Assembly: GCF_900456975.1 (NCBI RefSeq)
Contig: NZ_UGYM01000002.1
Location: 2,170,001-2,234,000 of the forward strand
Reading direction: 5' to 3'
Length of the DNA: 64,000 nucleotides
From: Shewanella baltica
GTDB lineage: Bacteria; Pseudomonadota; Gammaproteobacteria; Enterobacterales; Shewanellaceae
In this document: positions 29,211 through 39,323 of the stretch, piece by piece
Layout: each line of letters begins with the position of its first letter
How positions within the stretch are numbered: the first letter of the stretch is position 1
Made by a program: the position numbers and the translations under genes
Notes under the pieces: model-generated
Seen by the model: only the letters and a program-made list of their open reading frames with translations
Database searches by the model: none
Told to the model about the DNA's origin: nothing

Positions 29211-29362
29211 GCGATTTTTACAAAATCTCCCGCTCATACTCACGTGTCATCCGAGGCTGTGATAATCTAAGACTTCATTAGCGTCAATACTGCTTATTCA
29301 ACTCGTGTCACGTCTTCCAATGCAGCTTGTCGCCTTTCTATTCACTCATTAGCAGGCAAACT

Positions 29363-29419
29363 AAGAGTCATTTATGTGCCGTTTTTAGAACACGAATGAC
29401 GCTTATCCAACGCTGGCCC
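29363..29419 (+). repeat. Vestigial duplicate of the yfbR 5' end
   Basis: This stretch aligns with the first ~53 bases of yfbR (29439-29491) with a few substitutions and a small gap. Both contain GAGTCA-TTAT-TGCC, CGAATGA and the exact string CTTATCCAACGCTGGCC. The start codon is lost in this copy (AAGAGTCA versus ATGAGTCA). It looks like a decayed tandem duplication. Confidence 0.75.
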
Positions 29420-29438
29420 TCGAATTAACAGGAAAACT

Positions 29439-30026
29439 ATGAGTCACTTATTTGCCCATTTAGCTCGAATGAAACTTATCCAACGCTGGCCTTTGATGTA
29501 CAACGTTCGCACTGAAAATGTTCAGGAACACTCGCTACAAGTCGCCATGGTGGCCCATGCACTGGTGATCATCAGCAATAAAAAGTTCGGCACGACGCTT
29601 GATCCCCATCAAGCCACGAGCCTGGCGATTTTTCACGATGCCAGTGAAATTCTCACGGGTGACTTACCGACGCCAGTGAAATACTTCAACAAAGAAATCG
29701 AAGCCGAGTATAAAAAGATTGAGGCGATTGCCGAGCAGCGCATGCTGGATATGGTGCCTGAGGAATTTAAAGAAGATTATCGCAGTCTGTTCATCAGTGA
29801 TTACGCCGATCCCATTTACAAGACCATAGTGAAATCCGCCGATACTCTGTGCGCTTACCTTAAATGTCTTGAAGAAAACCGCGCCGGCAACAGTGAATTC
29901 AATACCGCCCGTAAGCGTCTCGAAGATATGCTGGCGACAAATCCTGATCCCGCAGTACAGTATTTTATGAGCTGCTTTGTGCCCAGTTTCACCTTGAATT
30001 TAGACGAAATTAACAAGATGCTTTGA
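29439..30026 (+). CDS. yfbR: 5'-deoxynucleotidase YfbR
   Basis: HD-domain phosphohydrolase that removes phosphate from deoxyribonucleoside 5'-monophosphates. Length 195 residues. The metal site is visible as [13 protein letters not shown] (His), [18 protein letters not shown] (His-Asp) and the later [12 protein letters not shown] (Asp). ACAGGAAAACT precedes the ATG. It lies 20 bases before a second HD-domain dNTP hydrolase gene, so the two may form a nucleotide-pool operon. Confidence 0.94.
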   Translation: MSHLFAHLARMKLIQRWPLMYNVRTENVQEHSLQVAMVAHALVIISNKKFGTTLDPHQATSLAIFHDASEILTGDLPTPVKYFNKEIEAEYKKIEAIAEQRMLDMVPEEFKEDYRSLFISDYADPIYKTIVKSADTLCAYLKCLEENRAGNSEFNTARKRLEDMLATNPDPAVQYFMSCFVPSFTLNLDEINKML

Positions 30027-30045
30027 TTTTCCACTCTCGCTAGGA

Positions 30046-31401
30046 ATGCATATGACTTCAAGTGTTTGGCAAGAACGCCGTCATGGTGAAGATAAACAAC
30101 GGCGTAACGATCACCGCAGCCCTTACCAAAGAGACAGGGCGCGTATTCTCCACTCGGCCGCCTTTCGCCGCCTGCAGGCCAAAACGCAAGTGCTCGGCGT
30201 TGGCATGAATGACTTCTATCGCACTCGATTAACCCACTCACTCGAAGTCTCGCAAATTGGCACTGGCATAGCAGCCCAGCTCAGACGCAAATATCCACAG
30301 CATAAGCAGCTGCTTTGCTCTATGAGCTTATTAGAGTCCTTATGTTTAGCCCACGATATTGGTCATCCTCCCTTCGGCCACGGCGGCGAAGTGGCATTGA
30401 ATTACATGATGCGCGACCACGGCGGCTTTGAAGGCAATGGCCAAACTTTTCGAATTCTCTCTAAGCTTGAGCCCTACACATTAGATTTCGGGATGAACTT
30501 GTGTCGGCGTACCATGCTCGGGATTTTGAAATACCCCGCGCCGCACTCGAAGCTATTTGTCGCGGGCGAGCATAATGAAATCACCAACCATAGACAGCTC
30601 AAGCCGTCACAATGGCCGCCGGTTAAGGGCATTTTCGACGATGATAACGACATCTTCGCTTGGGTGCTTGAGCCGTTATCTGAGGCAGACCGCAGTCGTT
30701 TTACATCGACGCAGCAAGGATCACACCCCGCCCTGCACCACTATCCACATCTGCGCACTCAGTTTAAATCCTTCGATTGCTCGATTATGGAACTGGCAGA
30801 TGATATCGCCTATGCGGTGCACGATCTCGAAGATGCGATCGTGATGGGTATAGTCACGGCATCCCAGTGGCATCAAGATGTTGCGCCGACACTGACCAAC
30901 AGCGGCGATTCGTGGATACGACAAGAGCTTGCCGATATTGGCAATAAGCTGTTTTCCCATGAGCATCACCTACGTAAAGATGCCATAGGCACCCTCGTTA
31001 ATGGCTTTGTCACCGCGATTGTTATCTCAGAAGATGACGTGTTTGAAGAACCATTATTACGCTTTAATGCCACCTTAGAGCCGGAATTTGCCATTGCGCT
31101 CAATGTGCTCAAGCAACTGGTTTATAAATACGTGATCCGTAAACCTGAGATCCAAATGCTCGAATATAAGGGCCAGCAGATTGTGATGGGCTTATTCGAA
31201 GCCTTCGCTTCCGATCCCGAGCGTTTACTGCCACTGAACACCCAAGAGCGCTGGCGCGAAAGTGAGCAACAAGGCTTAAACAGCCACAGAGTCTTGGCGG
31301 ACTATATTTCGGGAATGACCGATGAGTTTGCGGGGCGACTGTATCAACAGCTATTTAGCCCAAAAGCGGGTTCGAATGTGGAACTGAGTAAGGAAATGTA
31401 G
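30046..31401 (+). CDS. Deoxyguanosinetriphosphate triphosphohydrolase-like protein
   Basis: HD-domain dNTP triphosphohydrolase (dGTPase-like), about 450 residues. The N-terminal [22 protein letters not shown] block, the HD motif [16 protein letters not shown] and [18 protein letters not shown] are hallmarks. It would cleave dNTPs to nucleosides plus triphosphate. Two start ATGs are close (30046, 30052); the second follows CTAGGAATGCAT more plausibly. It lies downstream of yfbR with 19 bases between. Confidence 0.92.
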   Translation: MHMTSSVWQERRHGEDKQRRNDHRSPYQRDRARILHSAAFRRLQAKTQVLGVGMNDFYRTRLTHSLEVSQIGTGIAAQLRRKYPQHKQLLCSMSLLESLCLAHDIGHPPFGHGGEVALNYMMRDHGGFEGNGQTFRILSKLEPYTLDFGMNLCRRTMLGILKYPAPHSKLFVAGEHNEITNHRQLKPSQWPPVKGIFDDDNDIFAWVLEPLSEADRSRFTSTQQGSHPALHHYPHLRTQFKSFDCSIMELADDIAYAVHDLEDAIVMGIVTASQWHQDVAPTLTNSGDSWIRQELADIGNKLFSHEHHLRKDAIGTLVNGFVTAIVISEDDVFEEPLLRFNATLEPEFAIALNVLKQLVYKYVIRKPEIQMLEYKGQQIVMGLFEAFASDPERLLPLNTQERWRESEQQGLNSHRVLADYISGMTDEFAGRLYQQLFSPKAGSNVELSKEM

Positions 31402-31535
31402 CCAAGCAGACATTGCGCAGCCCGACTTGCTGTAAAACCAGACAGTTTGTAAATGTGCGAATTTCTATAAAAGCTAGACTTTCTATAGCGCCAGCTATCG
31501 CAGACATTCTTTATCAAAGGCTAAAGATGAAAGAC

Positions 31536-31563
31536 AAAAAACCACCTTGCGGTGGTTTTTTTT
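31536..31563. terminator. Bidirectional terminator, dGTPase-like gene and eda
   Basis: AAAAACCACC-TTGC-GGTGGTTTTT between convergent genes, with strong A and T tracts on either side. Confidence 0.9.
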
Positions 31564-31583
31564 GTCGCTATTTCAAGCTCGAT

Positions 31584-32225
31584 TTATAAAGCGCCGATGG
31601 CGTCTTTACAAAGTTGAGTGATACGATCCCAATCGCCGTGTTCCATTGCATCCGTTGGCGCAATCCAGCTACCACCAATACAATCGACGTTTTTCAGCGC
31701 TAAATAATCTTTATAGCTGCTTGGCGTAATGCCACCTGTTGGGCAGAAGCGAATATCCGCAAGCGGACCCGAGAAGGCTTTCAGTGCATCCACACCACCC
31801 GAAGCTTCAGCTGGGAAAAATTTAAAGTGGGTGTAACCAAGCGCCATACCCGTCATCACTTCTGAAATGCTCGCAACGCCTGGGATCAATGGTACAGGAC
31901 CATGCATACCGGCTTTTAGCAGTTCAACCGTCGCGCCTGGGGTAATAATAAACTGCGCACCAGCGGCAATCGCAAGATCAAGCTGAGCTTCGTTTAAGAT
32001 AGTACCCGCGCCCACTAAGGCCTCTGGCACTTCTTTGGCGATTTTAGTGATAGCTTCGAGTGCGCAAGGTGTACGCAAAGTCACTTCTAACACGCTAATG
32101 CCGCCGGCAACCAGTGCTCGCGCTAATGGCACCGCATGTTCAATCTTGTTAATCACCATAACAGGAACAATAGGGCTGCGTTTAAAAATATCTTGTGGCT
32201 GTAGTGACCAGTTATTCTCAAGCAT
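31584..32225 (-). CDS. eda: KHG/KDPG aldolase Eda
   Basis: Cleaves 2-keto-3-deoxy-6-phosphogluconate to pyruvate and glyceraldehyde 3-phosphate, the last Entner-Doudoroff step. 213 residues, a trimeric class I aldolase. The motifs [39 protein letters not shown] and [11 protein letters not shown] (Schiff-base Lys) are visible. It is the last gene of the zwf-pgl-edd-eda operon, 20 bases after edd. Confidence 0.97.
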   Translation of the reverse strand: MLENNWSLQPQDIFKRSPIVPVMVINKIEHAVPLARALVAGGISVLEVTLRTPCALEAITKIAKEVPEALVGAGTILNEAQLDLAIAAGAQFIITPGATVELLKAGMHGPVPLIPGVASISEVMTGMALGYTHFKFFPAEASGGVDALKAFSGPLADIRFCPTGGITPSSYKDYLALKNVDCIGGSWIAPTDAMEHGDWDRITQLCKDAIGAL

Positions 32226-32245
32226 TGCGTTATTCTTCCTTTGTA

Positions 32246-34072
32246 TTAATAAAGTTCATCGATGGCATTAGTACAACGCGCACCAGTTTCTGGACTGCTT
32301 AGATTGGAACGTAGTGCACTAAATAACTCGCGGCCCATGCCATAACGTGAGCGATGTAAATCGACTATTCCGGCGGTTCTGGTGGCAAGTTCTGCTTCAG
32401 AAACAAGCAGGCTCAGTTCACCTGTTAACGCATCGACACGGATCAAGTCGCCATCTTTGACTTTGGCAATTAAGCCGCCATCTAAGGCTTCCGGCGTCAA
32501 GTGAATGGCCGCGGGGACTTTACCCGACGCGCCAGACATACGACCGTCGGTCAGCAGCGCGACTTTAAAGCCTTTGTCCTGAAGCGTACCCAATAATGGG
32601 GTTAACTTGTGCAGTTCTGGCATACCGTTGGCTTTCGGCCCTTGGCCTTTAACCACAACTACACAATCTCTATCCAGAGCCCCTGCTTGGAACAAGGCAT
32701 CGAGTTTGTTTTGATCGTCAATGACTAACGCTGGCGCTTCAACGACACGATGTTGTTCTTGTACCGCTGATACTTTGATTACAGCGCGGCCCAAGTTACC
32801 TTTCAGTAATTTCAAACCACCATTGCCTTGGAAAGGCGATGCGACTGAAGTCAACACTTCAGTATCTAAACTTGTTGTAGGGCCATCGACCCAGCGAAGT
32901 TCACCGTCGAGCAGTTTTGGCTCTTGGGTATAACGGCGTAAACCAAAGCCCGCAACGGTATTCACATCTTCATGCAATAGACCCGCATCAAGTAATTCTT
33001 TGATTAAGTACGCCATGCCGCCTGCTGCGTGGAAATGGTTGATATCGGCGTGACCGTTTGGATACACGCGCGCCACTAATGGCACGGCATCGGATAATTC
33101 AGAAAAATCATCCCAATTCACGATAATACCGGCAGCTCTAGCCGCGGCGACGATGTGCATAGTCAAGTTAGTAGAACCGCCGGTAGCCAAGAGCGCCACA
33201 ATGCCGTTAACCACAGACTTTTCACTGACCACTTCACCAATTGGGGTATATTGAGTACCCATTTCGGTTAAACGACACACTTGCTTAGCGGCCATCTTGT
33301 TTAAGGCTTCGCGCAGTGGATCATCAGGATTCACAAATGACGAGCCTGGTAACTGCAGCCCCATCACTTCAAGCATCAGCTGATTCGAGTTTGCAGTGCC
33401 GTAGAAAGTACAGGTTCCTGCACTGTGGTAAGACTGGGCTTCAGCTTCTAACAGCTGCGCGCGATCCACTTTACCTTGGGCAAATTGTTGACGAATACGG
33501 GCTTTTTCTTTGTTCGGGATACCTGATTTCATCGGCCCAGCGGGCACGAATAACATAGGTAAATGACCAAAGCTTAAGGCGCCGATAAGTAAACCTGGAA
33601 CGATTTTATCGCAAATGCCAAGCAGTAAAGCGCCATCAAACATGTTGTGAGACAAGCCCACAGCCGTTGCCATAGCAATCACTTCACGACTCAGTAAGCT
33701 CAATTCCATACCGGGTTGACCTTGAGTCACACCGTCACACATGGCCGGAACACCGCCTGCCACTTGTGCAACACTGCCGACTTCCTGACAGGCTTTTTTC
33801 AGCAATTCAGGATAGCTTTCATAGGGTTGGTGCGCAGATAACATGTCGTTAAATGCCGTCACTATGCCAATGTTCGCTTTATTCAATTGACGCAATGCAT
33901 TTTTGTCGTCTGGATTACAGGCGGCAAAACCATGGGCTAAGTTGCCACAGCTCAATGAGCTACGGTGTACACCATGGTTACGGGCATCATTCAATGCGGC
34001 GAGATAACCTTCACGTGACGCTTTGCTACGGGCAATAATTCTGTCGGTAACAGCTTGAACTACTGAGTGCAT
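32246..34072 (-). CDS. edd: Phosphogluconate dehydratase Edd
   Basis: Dehydrates 6-phosphogluconate to KDPG; an iron-sulfur enzyme of the IlvD/Edd family, 608 residues. Visible cluster cysteines are in [12 protein letters not shown] and GICDKIVPG, with the family blocks [19 protein letters not shown] [28 protein letters not shown] and [15 protein letters not shown]. It is the third gene of the operon, 9 bases after pgl. Confidence 0.97.
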   Translation of the reverse strand: MHSVVQAVTDRIIARSKASREGYLAALNDARNHGVHRSSLSCGNLAHGFAACNPDDKNALRQLNKANIGIVTAFNDMLSAHQPYESYPELLKKACQEVGSVAQVAGGVPAMCDGVTQGQPGMELSLLSREVIAMATAVGLSHNMFDGALLLGICDKIVPGLLIGALSFGHLPMLFVPAGPMKSGIPNKEKARIRQQFAQGKVDRAQLLEAEAQSYHSAGTCTFYGTANSNQLMLEVMGLQLPGSSFVNPDDPLREALNKMAAKQVCRLTEMGTQYTPIGEVVSEKSVVNGIVALLATGGSTNLTMHIVAAARAAGIIVNWDDFSELSDAVPLVARVYPNGHADINHFHAAGGMAYLIKELLDAGLLHEDVNTVAGFGLRRYTQEPKLLDGELRWVDGPTTSLDTEVLTSVASPFQGNGGLKLLKGNLGRAVIKVSAVQEQHRVVEAPALVIDDQNKLDALFQAGALDRDCVVVVKGQGPKANGMPELHKLTPLLGTLQDKGFKVALLTDGRMSGASGKVPAAIHLTPEALDGGLIAKVKDGDLIRVDALTGELSLLVSEAELATRTAGIVDLHRSRYGMGRELFSALRSNLSSPETGARCTNAIDELY

Positions 34073-34081
34073 CTTGACTCC

Positions 34082-34783
34082 TTAAGCGCTCCAGAACACA
34101 TCAACGGGCGTTTTACGCTGCGCTAATACGGCTCTGATAGGCATAGCATGGACATCATCACTTTCTAACGCTTGACGATATACGGATAATTTCTGTTCCC
34201 CGACCAAGTGCAGATAAATTTGTCTGCTGTTCAGAATCGCACTCTTAGAGAGCGTTATTCTGCCGTGGGGCGCTGTGGTGGGGTTAGTCGCCACGCACAG
34301 GGCTTGGGTTGTGAGCGCATTTTCAAGCTCAGCGCTACAGGGAAACCAAGAACATGTATGACCATCGTTACCCATGCCTAATACCACCACATCAAAAGGA
34401 CGCGGGAAATTAGACAAAGACTCGGCGGCCATATCGGCGCCCGCTTCTGCGGTCGAAAACATGTTTTTTAAACCGCGGAATTTGGCATTCGACGCGCGGT
34501 TTTGTAATAAATGTTCACGCACTAGACGTTCATTAGAAGCATCGGCGTCGGCTTCAACCCAGCGCTCATCGGCGAGAGTGATATAAACATCACTCCAATC
34601 GATGGACTTCATGCTCAATAGTTGAAATAACTTAAGCGGCGTCGAACCACCGGAAACCACTAGGCTCGCTTTTCCGCGGGCATCGACGGCTTCCTGTAAC
34701 TGGCTCGCAATCTTGCTGGCCAGTTGCTGTTCTAACGCACTTGGCGTATCGAAAGATTTGAATACGGTTTCTTTAATCATCAA
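34082..34783 (-). CDS. pgl: 6-phosphogluconolactonase Pgl
   Basis: Hydrolyses 6-phosphogluconolactone to 6-phosphogluconate. DevB-type, 233 residues. The motifs LVVSGGSTPLKLFQLL, LADERWV, DVVLGMGNDGHTCSWFP and PHGRITLSKSAIL are clear. It lies 6 bases after zwf and 9 bases before edd, so the four genes are one transcription unit. Confidence 0.96.
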   Translation of the reverse strand: MMIKETVFKSFDTPSALEQQLASKIASQLQEAVDARGKASLVVSGGSTPLKLFQLLSMKSIDWSDVYITLADERWVEADADASNERLVREHLLQNRASNAKFRGLKNMFSTAEAGADMAAESLSNFPRPFDVVVLGMGNDGHTCSWFPCSAELENALTTQALCVATNPTTAPHGRITLSKSAILNSRQIYLHLVGEQKLSVYRQALESDDVHAMPIRAVLAQRKTPVDVFWSA

Positions 34784-34789
34784 AGTCTC

Positions 34790-36262
34790 CTACTCGTCCC
34801 ACGAACGGCCATCTTTGGTGATCAAAGCAACTGACGCAACTGGACCCCAAGTACCCGCAGGATAAGGTTTTGGTTTTTCGTTACTTTGTTCCCACGATTG
34901 GATAATGCCATCCACCCAAGTCCATGCCTGTTCGACTTCATCGCGGCGCACGAATAGCGCTTGATTACCGAGCATAGCTTCGAGTAATAGACGCTCGTAG
35001 GCATCGGCGATACGTTCATTTTTGAAGGTATCGGAGAAACTCAAATCGAGTTTAGTGGTTTGTAGACGTTGTTTTTGCTCCAATCCTGGCACTTTGTTCA
35101 TCATCTGGATTTCAACCCCTTCATGGGGTTGCAGACGAATAGTCAGCTTGTTGGGTGGCAGATTACGGTAGCTTGAGCGATACAAGTTATGCGGTGGGTT
35201 TTTGAAATATACCACAATTTCAGAGCTCTTAAACGGCATACGTTTACCGCTACGTAAATAGAAAGGCACGCCCGCCCAACGCCAGTTGTCGATATCCACA
35301 CGAATCGCCACGAAGGTTTCTGTGTGTGATTGAAGGTTGGCGCCTTCCTCTTCTAAATAACCCGGTACTGGGCTGCCCTTTAAGAAGCCTGCGCTGTACT
35401 GACCGCGTACGGTATTTTCATACACATTGTCAGAATTAATCGGACGCAGTGATTTAAGCACTTTAACTTTTTCATCACGGATGCTGTCAGCGTCTAAGTT
35501 GACCGGTGGATCCATAGCAACGAGCGTTAACACTTGCAGCAAATGGTTTTGGATCATGTCGCGCATCTGACCCGCTTTGTCGAAGTAACCCCAACGGCCT
35601 TCGATACCCACTTCTTCTGCTACTGTGATCTGGACGTGGTCAATCGTACGGTTGTCCCACTTAGAGGCAAATAAAGAGTTCGCAAAACGCAGGGCAATCA
35701 AGTTCTGTACGGTTTCTTTACCTAAGTAATGGTCGATACGGTAAACCTGACGTTCTTTGAAGTAAGCGGAAACTTGATCATTGATAACGCGAGAAGAGTC
35801 TAAATCTGAGCCGATTGGCTTTTCGAGCACCACGCGTGAATCAGGATGGATAAGATCTTGTTCATGCAAACAACGGCAAATGTCGCCGAATATCGCCGGT
35901 GGCGTAGCAAAGTAACTGACCATGACGCGCTCTTCTGGTTTGAGCAGTTCATGGAAGGCACTGTAGCCCGCTGAATCGGTAAAGTTAGTGCCTATATAGT
36001 GGCAGCGGGACAGGAAACGTTGGAGAGTCTCTTCGCACAAAGGCTCTTTCACGAAGGTATTTAATGCAAGCGTGACTAATTCGATAAACTCATCTTGAGT
36101 AAACTCGTCTTTCGCGACACCGATCACTTTCGTATCTTTATCGAGAAGTTCAGCTTTATCTAGCTGGTATAAAGAAGGTAACAACTTGCGTCGTGCCAAA
36201 TCGCCTTTAGTACCAAAGAGTACGAAGTCACAAGCTTTGGCGCCTGATGTTGTTTTGCCCAT
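34790..36262 (-). CDS. zwf: Glucose-6-phosphate 1-dehydrogenase Zwf
   Basis: Oxidises glucose 6-phosphate to the lactone with NAD(P). 490 residues. The N-terminal dinucleotide loop FGTKGDLARRKLLPSLYQL, the substrate motif RIDHYLGKETVQN with the catalytic His, and the C-terminal AWTWVDGI block are present. First gene of the operon; its promoter region is shared with hexR and holds a HexR-like palindrome. Because edd and eda follow directly, flux is set up for the Entner-Doudoroff route; no 6-phosphogluconate dehydrogenase gene is in the window. Confidence 0.97.
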   Translation of the reverse strand: MGKTTSGAKACDFVLFGTKGDLARRKLLPSLYQLDKAELLDKDTKVIGVAKDEFTQDEFIELVTLALNTFVKEPLCEETLQRFLSRCHYIGTNFTDSAGYSAFHELLKPEERVMVSYFATPPAIFGDICRCLHEQDLIHPDSRVVLEKPIGSDLDSSRVINDQVSAYFKERQVYRIDHYLGKETVQNLIALRFANSLFASKWDNRTIDHVQITVAEEVGIEGRWGYFDKAGQMRDMIQNHLLQVLTLVAMDPPVNLDADSIRDEKVKVLKSLRPINSDNVYENTVRGQYSAGFLKGSPVPGYLEEEGANLQSHTETFVAIRVDIDNWRWAGVPFYLRSGKRMPFKSSEIVVYFKNPPHNLYRSSYRNLPPNKLTIRLQPHEGVEIQMMNKVPGLEQKQRLQTTKLDLSFSDTFKNERIADAYERLLLEAMLGNQALFVRRDEVEQAWTWVDGIIQSWEQSNEKPKPYPAGTWGPVASVALITKDGRSWDE

Positions 36263-36574
36263 TGCGTTACGATCTCCTTTGTATGTCGTGTCCCTTCATG
36301 TCGATGAAGAAATCCACACTTTTGTTGTAATATAACAACAGAATTTGTTAAATGCATCTATTTTTATAAATATTAACATTCTAGCTAACTAGGCACTTAC
36401 AGCATTAATCTGATATGCTTTTTGTGCTTAAATTACTGAAGCTAGTAAAGTCTTATTTCAAAATTGTACTGAAAAGTTACTACATAGAGTCTCTTTGTGG
36501 GCCGCCAGCCTTGATCTGTCTCCACAAAACAAAAATAAATAAAATTACATTCTCAATTTAGCGGACATACGCGT
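36263..36574. other. Divergent zwf-hexR control region
   Basis: 312-base AT-rich divergent promoter region, including the HexR-like palindrome at 36323-36340. No ORF. HexR probably represses or activates both directions from here. Confidence 0.6.
36323..36340. promoter_or_regulatory. HexR-like operator between zwf and hexR
   Basis: TGTTGTAATATAACAACA, an 18-bp near-perfect palindrome 61 bases before zwf. Its TTGTAA...AAC-ACA pattern aligns with the sites upstream of pykA and gap. A looser TTGTACTGAAAAGTTACTACA-type half-match lies nearer hexR (about 36463). Confidence 0.65.
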
Positions 36575-37429
36575 ATGAATACCCTAGAAAAGGTTCAAAA
36601 AAGCCTCACCCATTTTAGTAAATCAGAACGCAAAGTTGCAGAGGTGATCTTAGCATCACCACAGACAGCTATACATTCTAGCATCGCCACACTGGCTAAG
36701 ATGGCAGATGTCAGTGAACCTACTGTGAATCGTTTCTGCCGCCGCTTAGATACTAAAGGCTTCCCTGATTTTAAGTTACATCTAGCGCAAAGTCTTGCGA
36801 ACGGTACTCCTTATGTGAGCCGCCACGTTGAAGAAGATGATTCGACTGAGTCGTATACGACAAAAATCTTTGAATCTTCAATGGCTTCACTTGATACCGC
36901 ACGTCAAAGTTTAGATATTTCAGCCATAAACAAAGCGGTTGATATACTCACTCAAGCTAAGACTATTTCCTTTTTCGGCCTAGGCGCATCCGCTTCTGTT
37001 GCCCATGACGCCCAAAATAAATTCTTCCGCTTTAATGTGCCTGTCATCTGTTTTGACGATGTTCTAATGCAACGCATGAGCTGTATCAACAGCAATGAAG
37101 GTGATGTTGTTGTATTAATTTCCCACACAGGCCGCACTAAGTCATTGATTGAGATAGCACGTTTAGCAAGAGAAAACGGTGCAGCTGTGATTGGTATTAC
37201 CGCCCGCAACTCGCCTTTGTCGATGGAATGTACGCTGCCCGTGACAATGGAAGTGCCAGAAGATACCGACATGTATTTACCTATGGCCTCGCGTTTAGCC
37301 CAATTAGTCACTATAGATGTATTGGCAACCGGCTTTACCTTACGTAGAGGCCCACGTTTCCGCGATAATTTGAAACGAGTGAAAGAGGTGTTAAAAGAGT
37401 CTCGCATCAATAAAGATCCGATACTGTAA
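36575..37429 (+). CDS. hexR: Transcriptional regulator HexR (RpiR/MurR family)
   Basis: DNA-binding regulator of central carbon metabolism that senses KDPG. 284 residues. An N-terminal HTH_6 domain (about 1-75, with VAEVILASPQTAIHSSIATLA and PTVNRFCRRL) precedes a SIS sugar-phosphate domain (about 115-250, ISFFGLGASASVAHDAQNKF and VVVLISHTGRTKSLIE). Placement between zwf and pykA is the conserved hexR neighbourhood of Shewanella. Operators with a common pattern lie around it. Confidence 0.96.
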   Translation: MNTLEKVQKSLTHFSKSERKVAEVILASPQTAIHSSIATLAKMADVSEPTVNRFCRRLDTKGFPDFKLHLAQSLANGTPYVSRHVEEDDSTESYTTKIFESSMASLDTARQSLDISAINKAVDILTQAKTISFFGLGASASVAHDAQNKFFRFNVPVICFDDVLMQRMSCINSNEGDVVVLISHTGRTKSLIEIARLARENGAAVIGITARNSPLSMECTLPVTMEVPEDTDMYLPMASRLAQLVTIDVLATGFTLRRGPRFRDNLKRVKEVLKESRINKDPIL

Positions 37430-37446
37430 CTCACTTCCTTTTCTAA

Positions 37447-37480
37447 AAATGGCTAGTGTTGATCCTTAACCTAGCCATTT
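37447..37480 (+). terminator. Probable terminator after hexR
   Basis: AAATGGCTAG and CTAGCCATTT pair around a 14-base loop; the T tail is short, so strength is uncertain. Confidence 0.55.
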
Positions 37481-37539
37481 ATCGTGCAAATATCAGCGAT
37501 ACCTCACAATTTTCATACATAACTTTAGATCAATTTGAT

Positions 37540-37554
37540 TGTAACTTTACTACA
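37540..37554. promoter_or_regulatory. HexR-like operator upstream of pykA
   Basis: TGTAACTTTACTACA, two mismatches from the HexR consensus TGTAATwwwATTACA, 62 bases before the pykA ATG. Confidence 0.65.
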
Positions 37555-37616
37555 TAATCTGGAATTGCATGGTAATATAGGCCCAAGATTTTTTTTAACT
37601 TTAACGGAGTATCCTT

Positions 37617-39056
37617 ATGTTCCGCAGAACCAAAATCGTCACCACTCTAGGTCCCGCTACCGATCGTGATGATAATCTACGCCGCATCATCGCGGCAGGT
37701 GCAAACGTTGTACGTCTTAATTTCTCCCACGGTTCCCCAGAAGATCACTTAAAACGAGCCACTCAAGCGCGCGAAATCGCTAAAGAGTTGGGCGTTCATG
37801 TGGCTATTTTGGGTGACTTACAAGGCCCTAAAATCCGCGTTTCTACTTTCAAAGACAATAAGAAAGTGCAACTGGTGTTAGGTCAAGCCTACGTGCTTGA
37901 TGCCGAGTTAGCAAAAGGTGAAGGCGACGAGACCCAAGTGGGTATCGATTACAAGCAATTGCCTGACGATGTGACTGTTGGCGATATCTTGATGTTAGAT
38001 GATGGCCGTGTTCAATTACGTGTTGAGCGTGTTGAAGGCCGTAAAGTGCACACCACAGTGACTGTGGCTGGCCCTTTATCTAACAACAAAGGTATTAACA
38101 AGCAAGGCGGCGGACTTTCTGCTGCAGCGCTGACCGAAAAAGACAAAGCTGACATTCTGACTGCGGCATTGATCCAAGTGGATTATTTAGCCGTCTCGTT
38201 CCCACGCAGTGGTGCTGATTTAGATTACGCCCGTGATCTTGCCCGTCAAGCCGGTTGTAACGCCTTGATCGTGGCTAAAGTTGAACGCGCTGAAGCCGTT
38301 GCGACCGATGCGGCTATGGATGATGTGATCTTAGCATCTGACGTTGTCATGGTTGCCCGTGGTGACTTAGGTGTTGAAATTGGTGATGCTGCACTCGTTG
38401 CAGTGCAGAAGAAGTTAATCGCCCGTTCACGCCAACTGAACAAAGTCGTCATCACGGCCACTCAGATGATGGAATCGATGATTTCAAGCCCAATGCCAAC
38501 CCGCGCCGAAGTGATGGACGTGGCAAACGCAGTGCTTGATGGTACCGATGCTGTGATGTTATCAGCTGAAACCGCTGCCGGTGACTTCCCAGAAGAAACC
38601 GTTAAGGCAATGGCAAACGTCTGTGTTGGCGCAGAGTCTCACCCAAGTGTGATTGTGTCTAAGCATAGATTAGATGTGCGTTTCACTTCAGTTGAAGAAA
38701 CGATTGCACTATCGACTATGTATGCCGCTAACCACCTTGAAGGCGTTAAGGCAATTATTGCTTTGACTGAATCGGGTGCGACACCACAATTGATGTCACG
38801 CATCAGTTCTGCACTGCCGATCTTAGGTTTATCACGTCACGCGACAACGCTGGCTAAAATGGCTTTGTACCGCGGCGTGTTACCAATCTACTTCGATTCA
38901 ACTATCCACCCAGCTGATGAGCTAGCGCAAAAAGCGTTAGAAGCATTAACAGCTGCAGGTTATTTGAACAGCGGTGATATGGTGCTGATGACCAAAGGCG
39001 ATGCAATGGAAACGATTGGCGGCACTAACACCTGTAAAGTGTTGATCGTTGCTTAA
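37617..39056 (+). CDS. pykA: Pyruvate kinase PykA
   Basis: Converts phosphoenolpyruvate and ADP to pyruvate and ATP. 479 residues, type II like E. coli PykA (480). Visible: [40 protein letters not shown], the active-site signature [12 protein letters not shown] and ATQMMESMI, and the C-terminal allosteric domain. ACGGAGTATCCTT precedes the ATG. A HexR-like site upstream links it to the ED operon. Confidence 0.96.
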   Translation: MFRRTKIVTTLGPATDRDDNLRRIIAAGANVVRLNFSHGSPEDHLKRATQAREIAKELGVHVAILGDLQGPKIRVSTFKDNKKVQLVLGQAYVLDAELAKGEGDETQVGIDYKQLPDDVTVGDILMLDDGRVQLRVERVEGRKVHTTVTVAGPLSNNKGINKQGGGLSAAALTEKDKADILTAALIQVDYLAVSFPRSGADLDYARDLARQAGCNALIVAKVERAEAVATDAAMDDVILASDVVMVARGDLGVEIGDAALVAVQKKLIARSRQLNKVVITATQMMESMISSPMPTRAEVMDVANAVLDGTDAVMLSAETAAGDFPEETVKAMANVCVGAESHPSVIVSKHRLDVRFTSVEETIALSTMYAANHLEGVKAIIALTESGATPQLMSRISSALPILGLSRHATTLAKMALYRGVLPIYFDSTIHPADELAQKALEALTAAGYLNSGDMVLMTKGDAMETIGGTNTCKVLIVA

Positions 39057-39105
39057 ATTGCTTTAGCTTTATCTAACGACTAAAGCGCGTTAGAAAAAAG
39101 CCAAT

Positions 39106-39135
39106 AAAAAACCACCTTATGAAGGTGGTTTTTTT
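39106..39135 (+). terminator. Terminator after pykA
   Basis: AAAAACCACCTT-ATG-AAGGTGGTTTTTTT. Confidence 0.9.
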
Positions 39136-39323
39136 ATATCTGCAGTTCTCTGTAAATGCTGTTATCTGTGACTGCTGATTTCAGTTGGTGCTAATTTGTC
39201 GTTCTCTCATTGCTGAGGGAAATCCAAACGGCCCTATCGCCCAAGCGGAGTAATCATTGAACTTAATACCGCTTAGACCAGACCGTACTAACATTAAACG
39301 CTAACATCAAACACTAGCAATCA

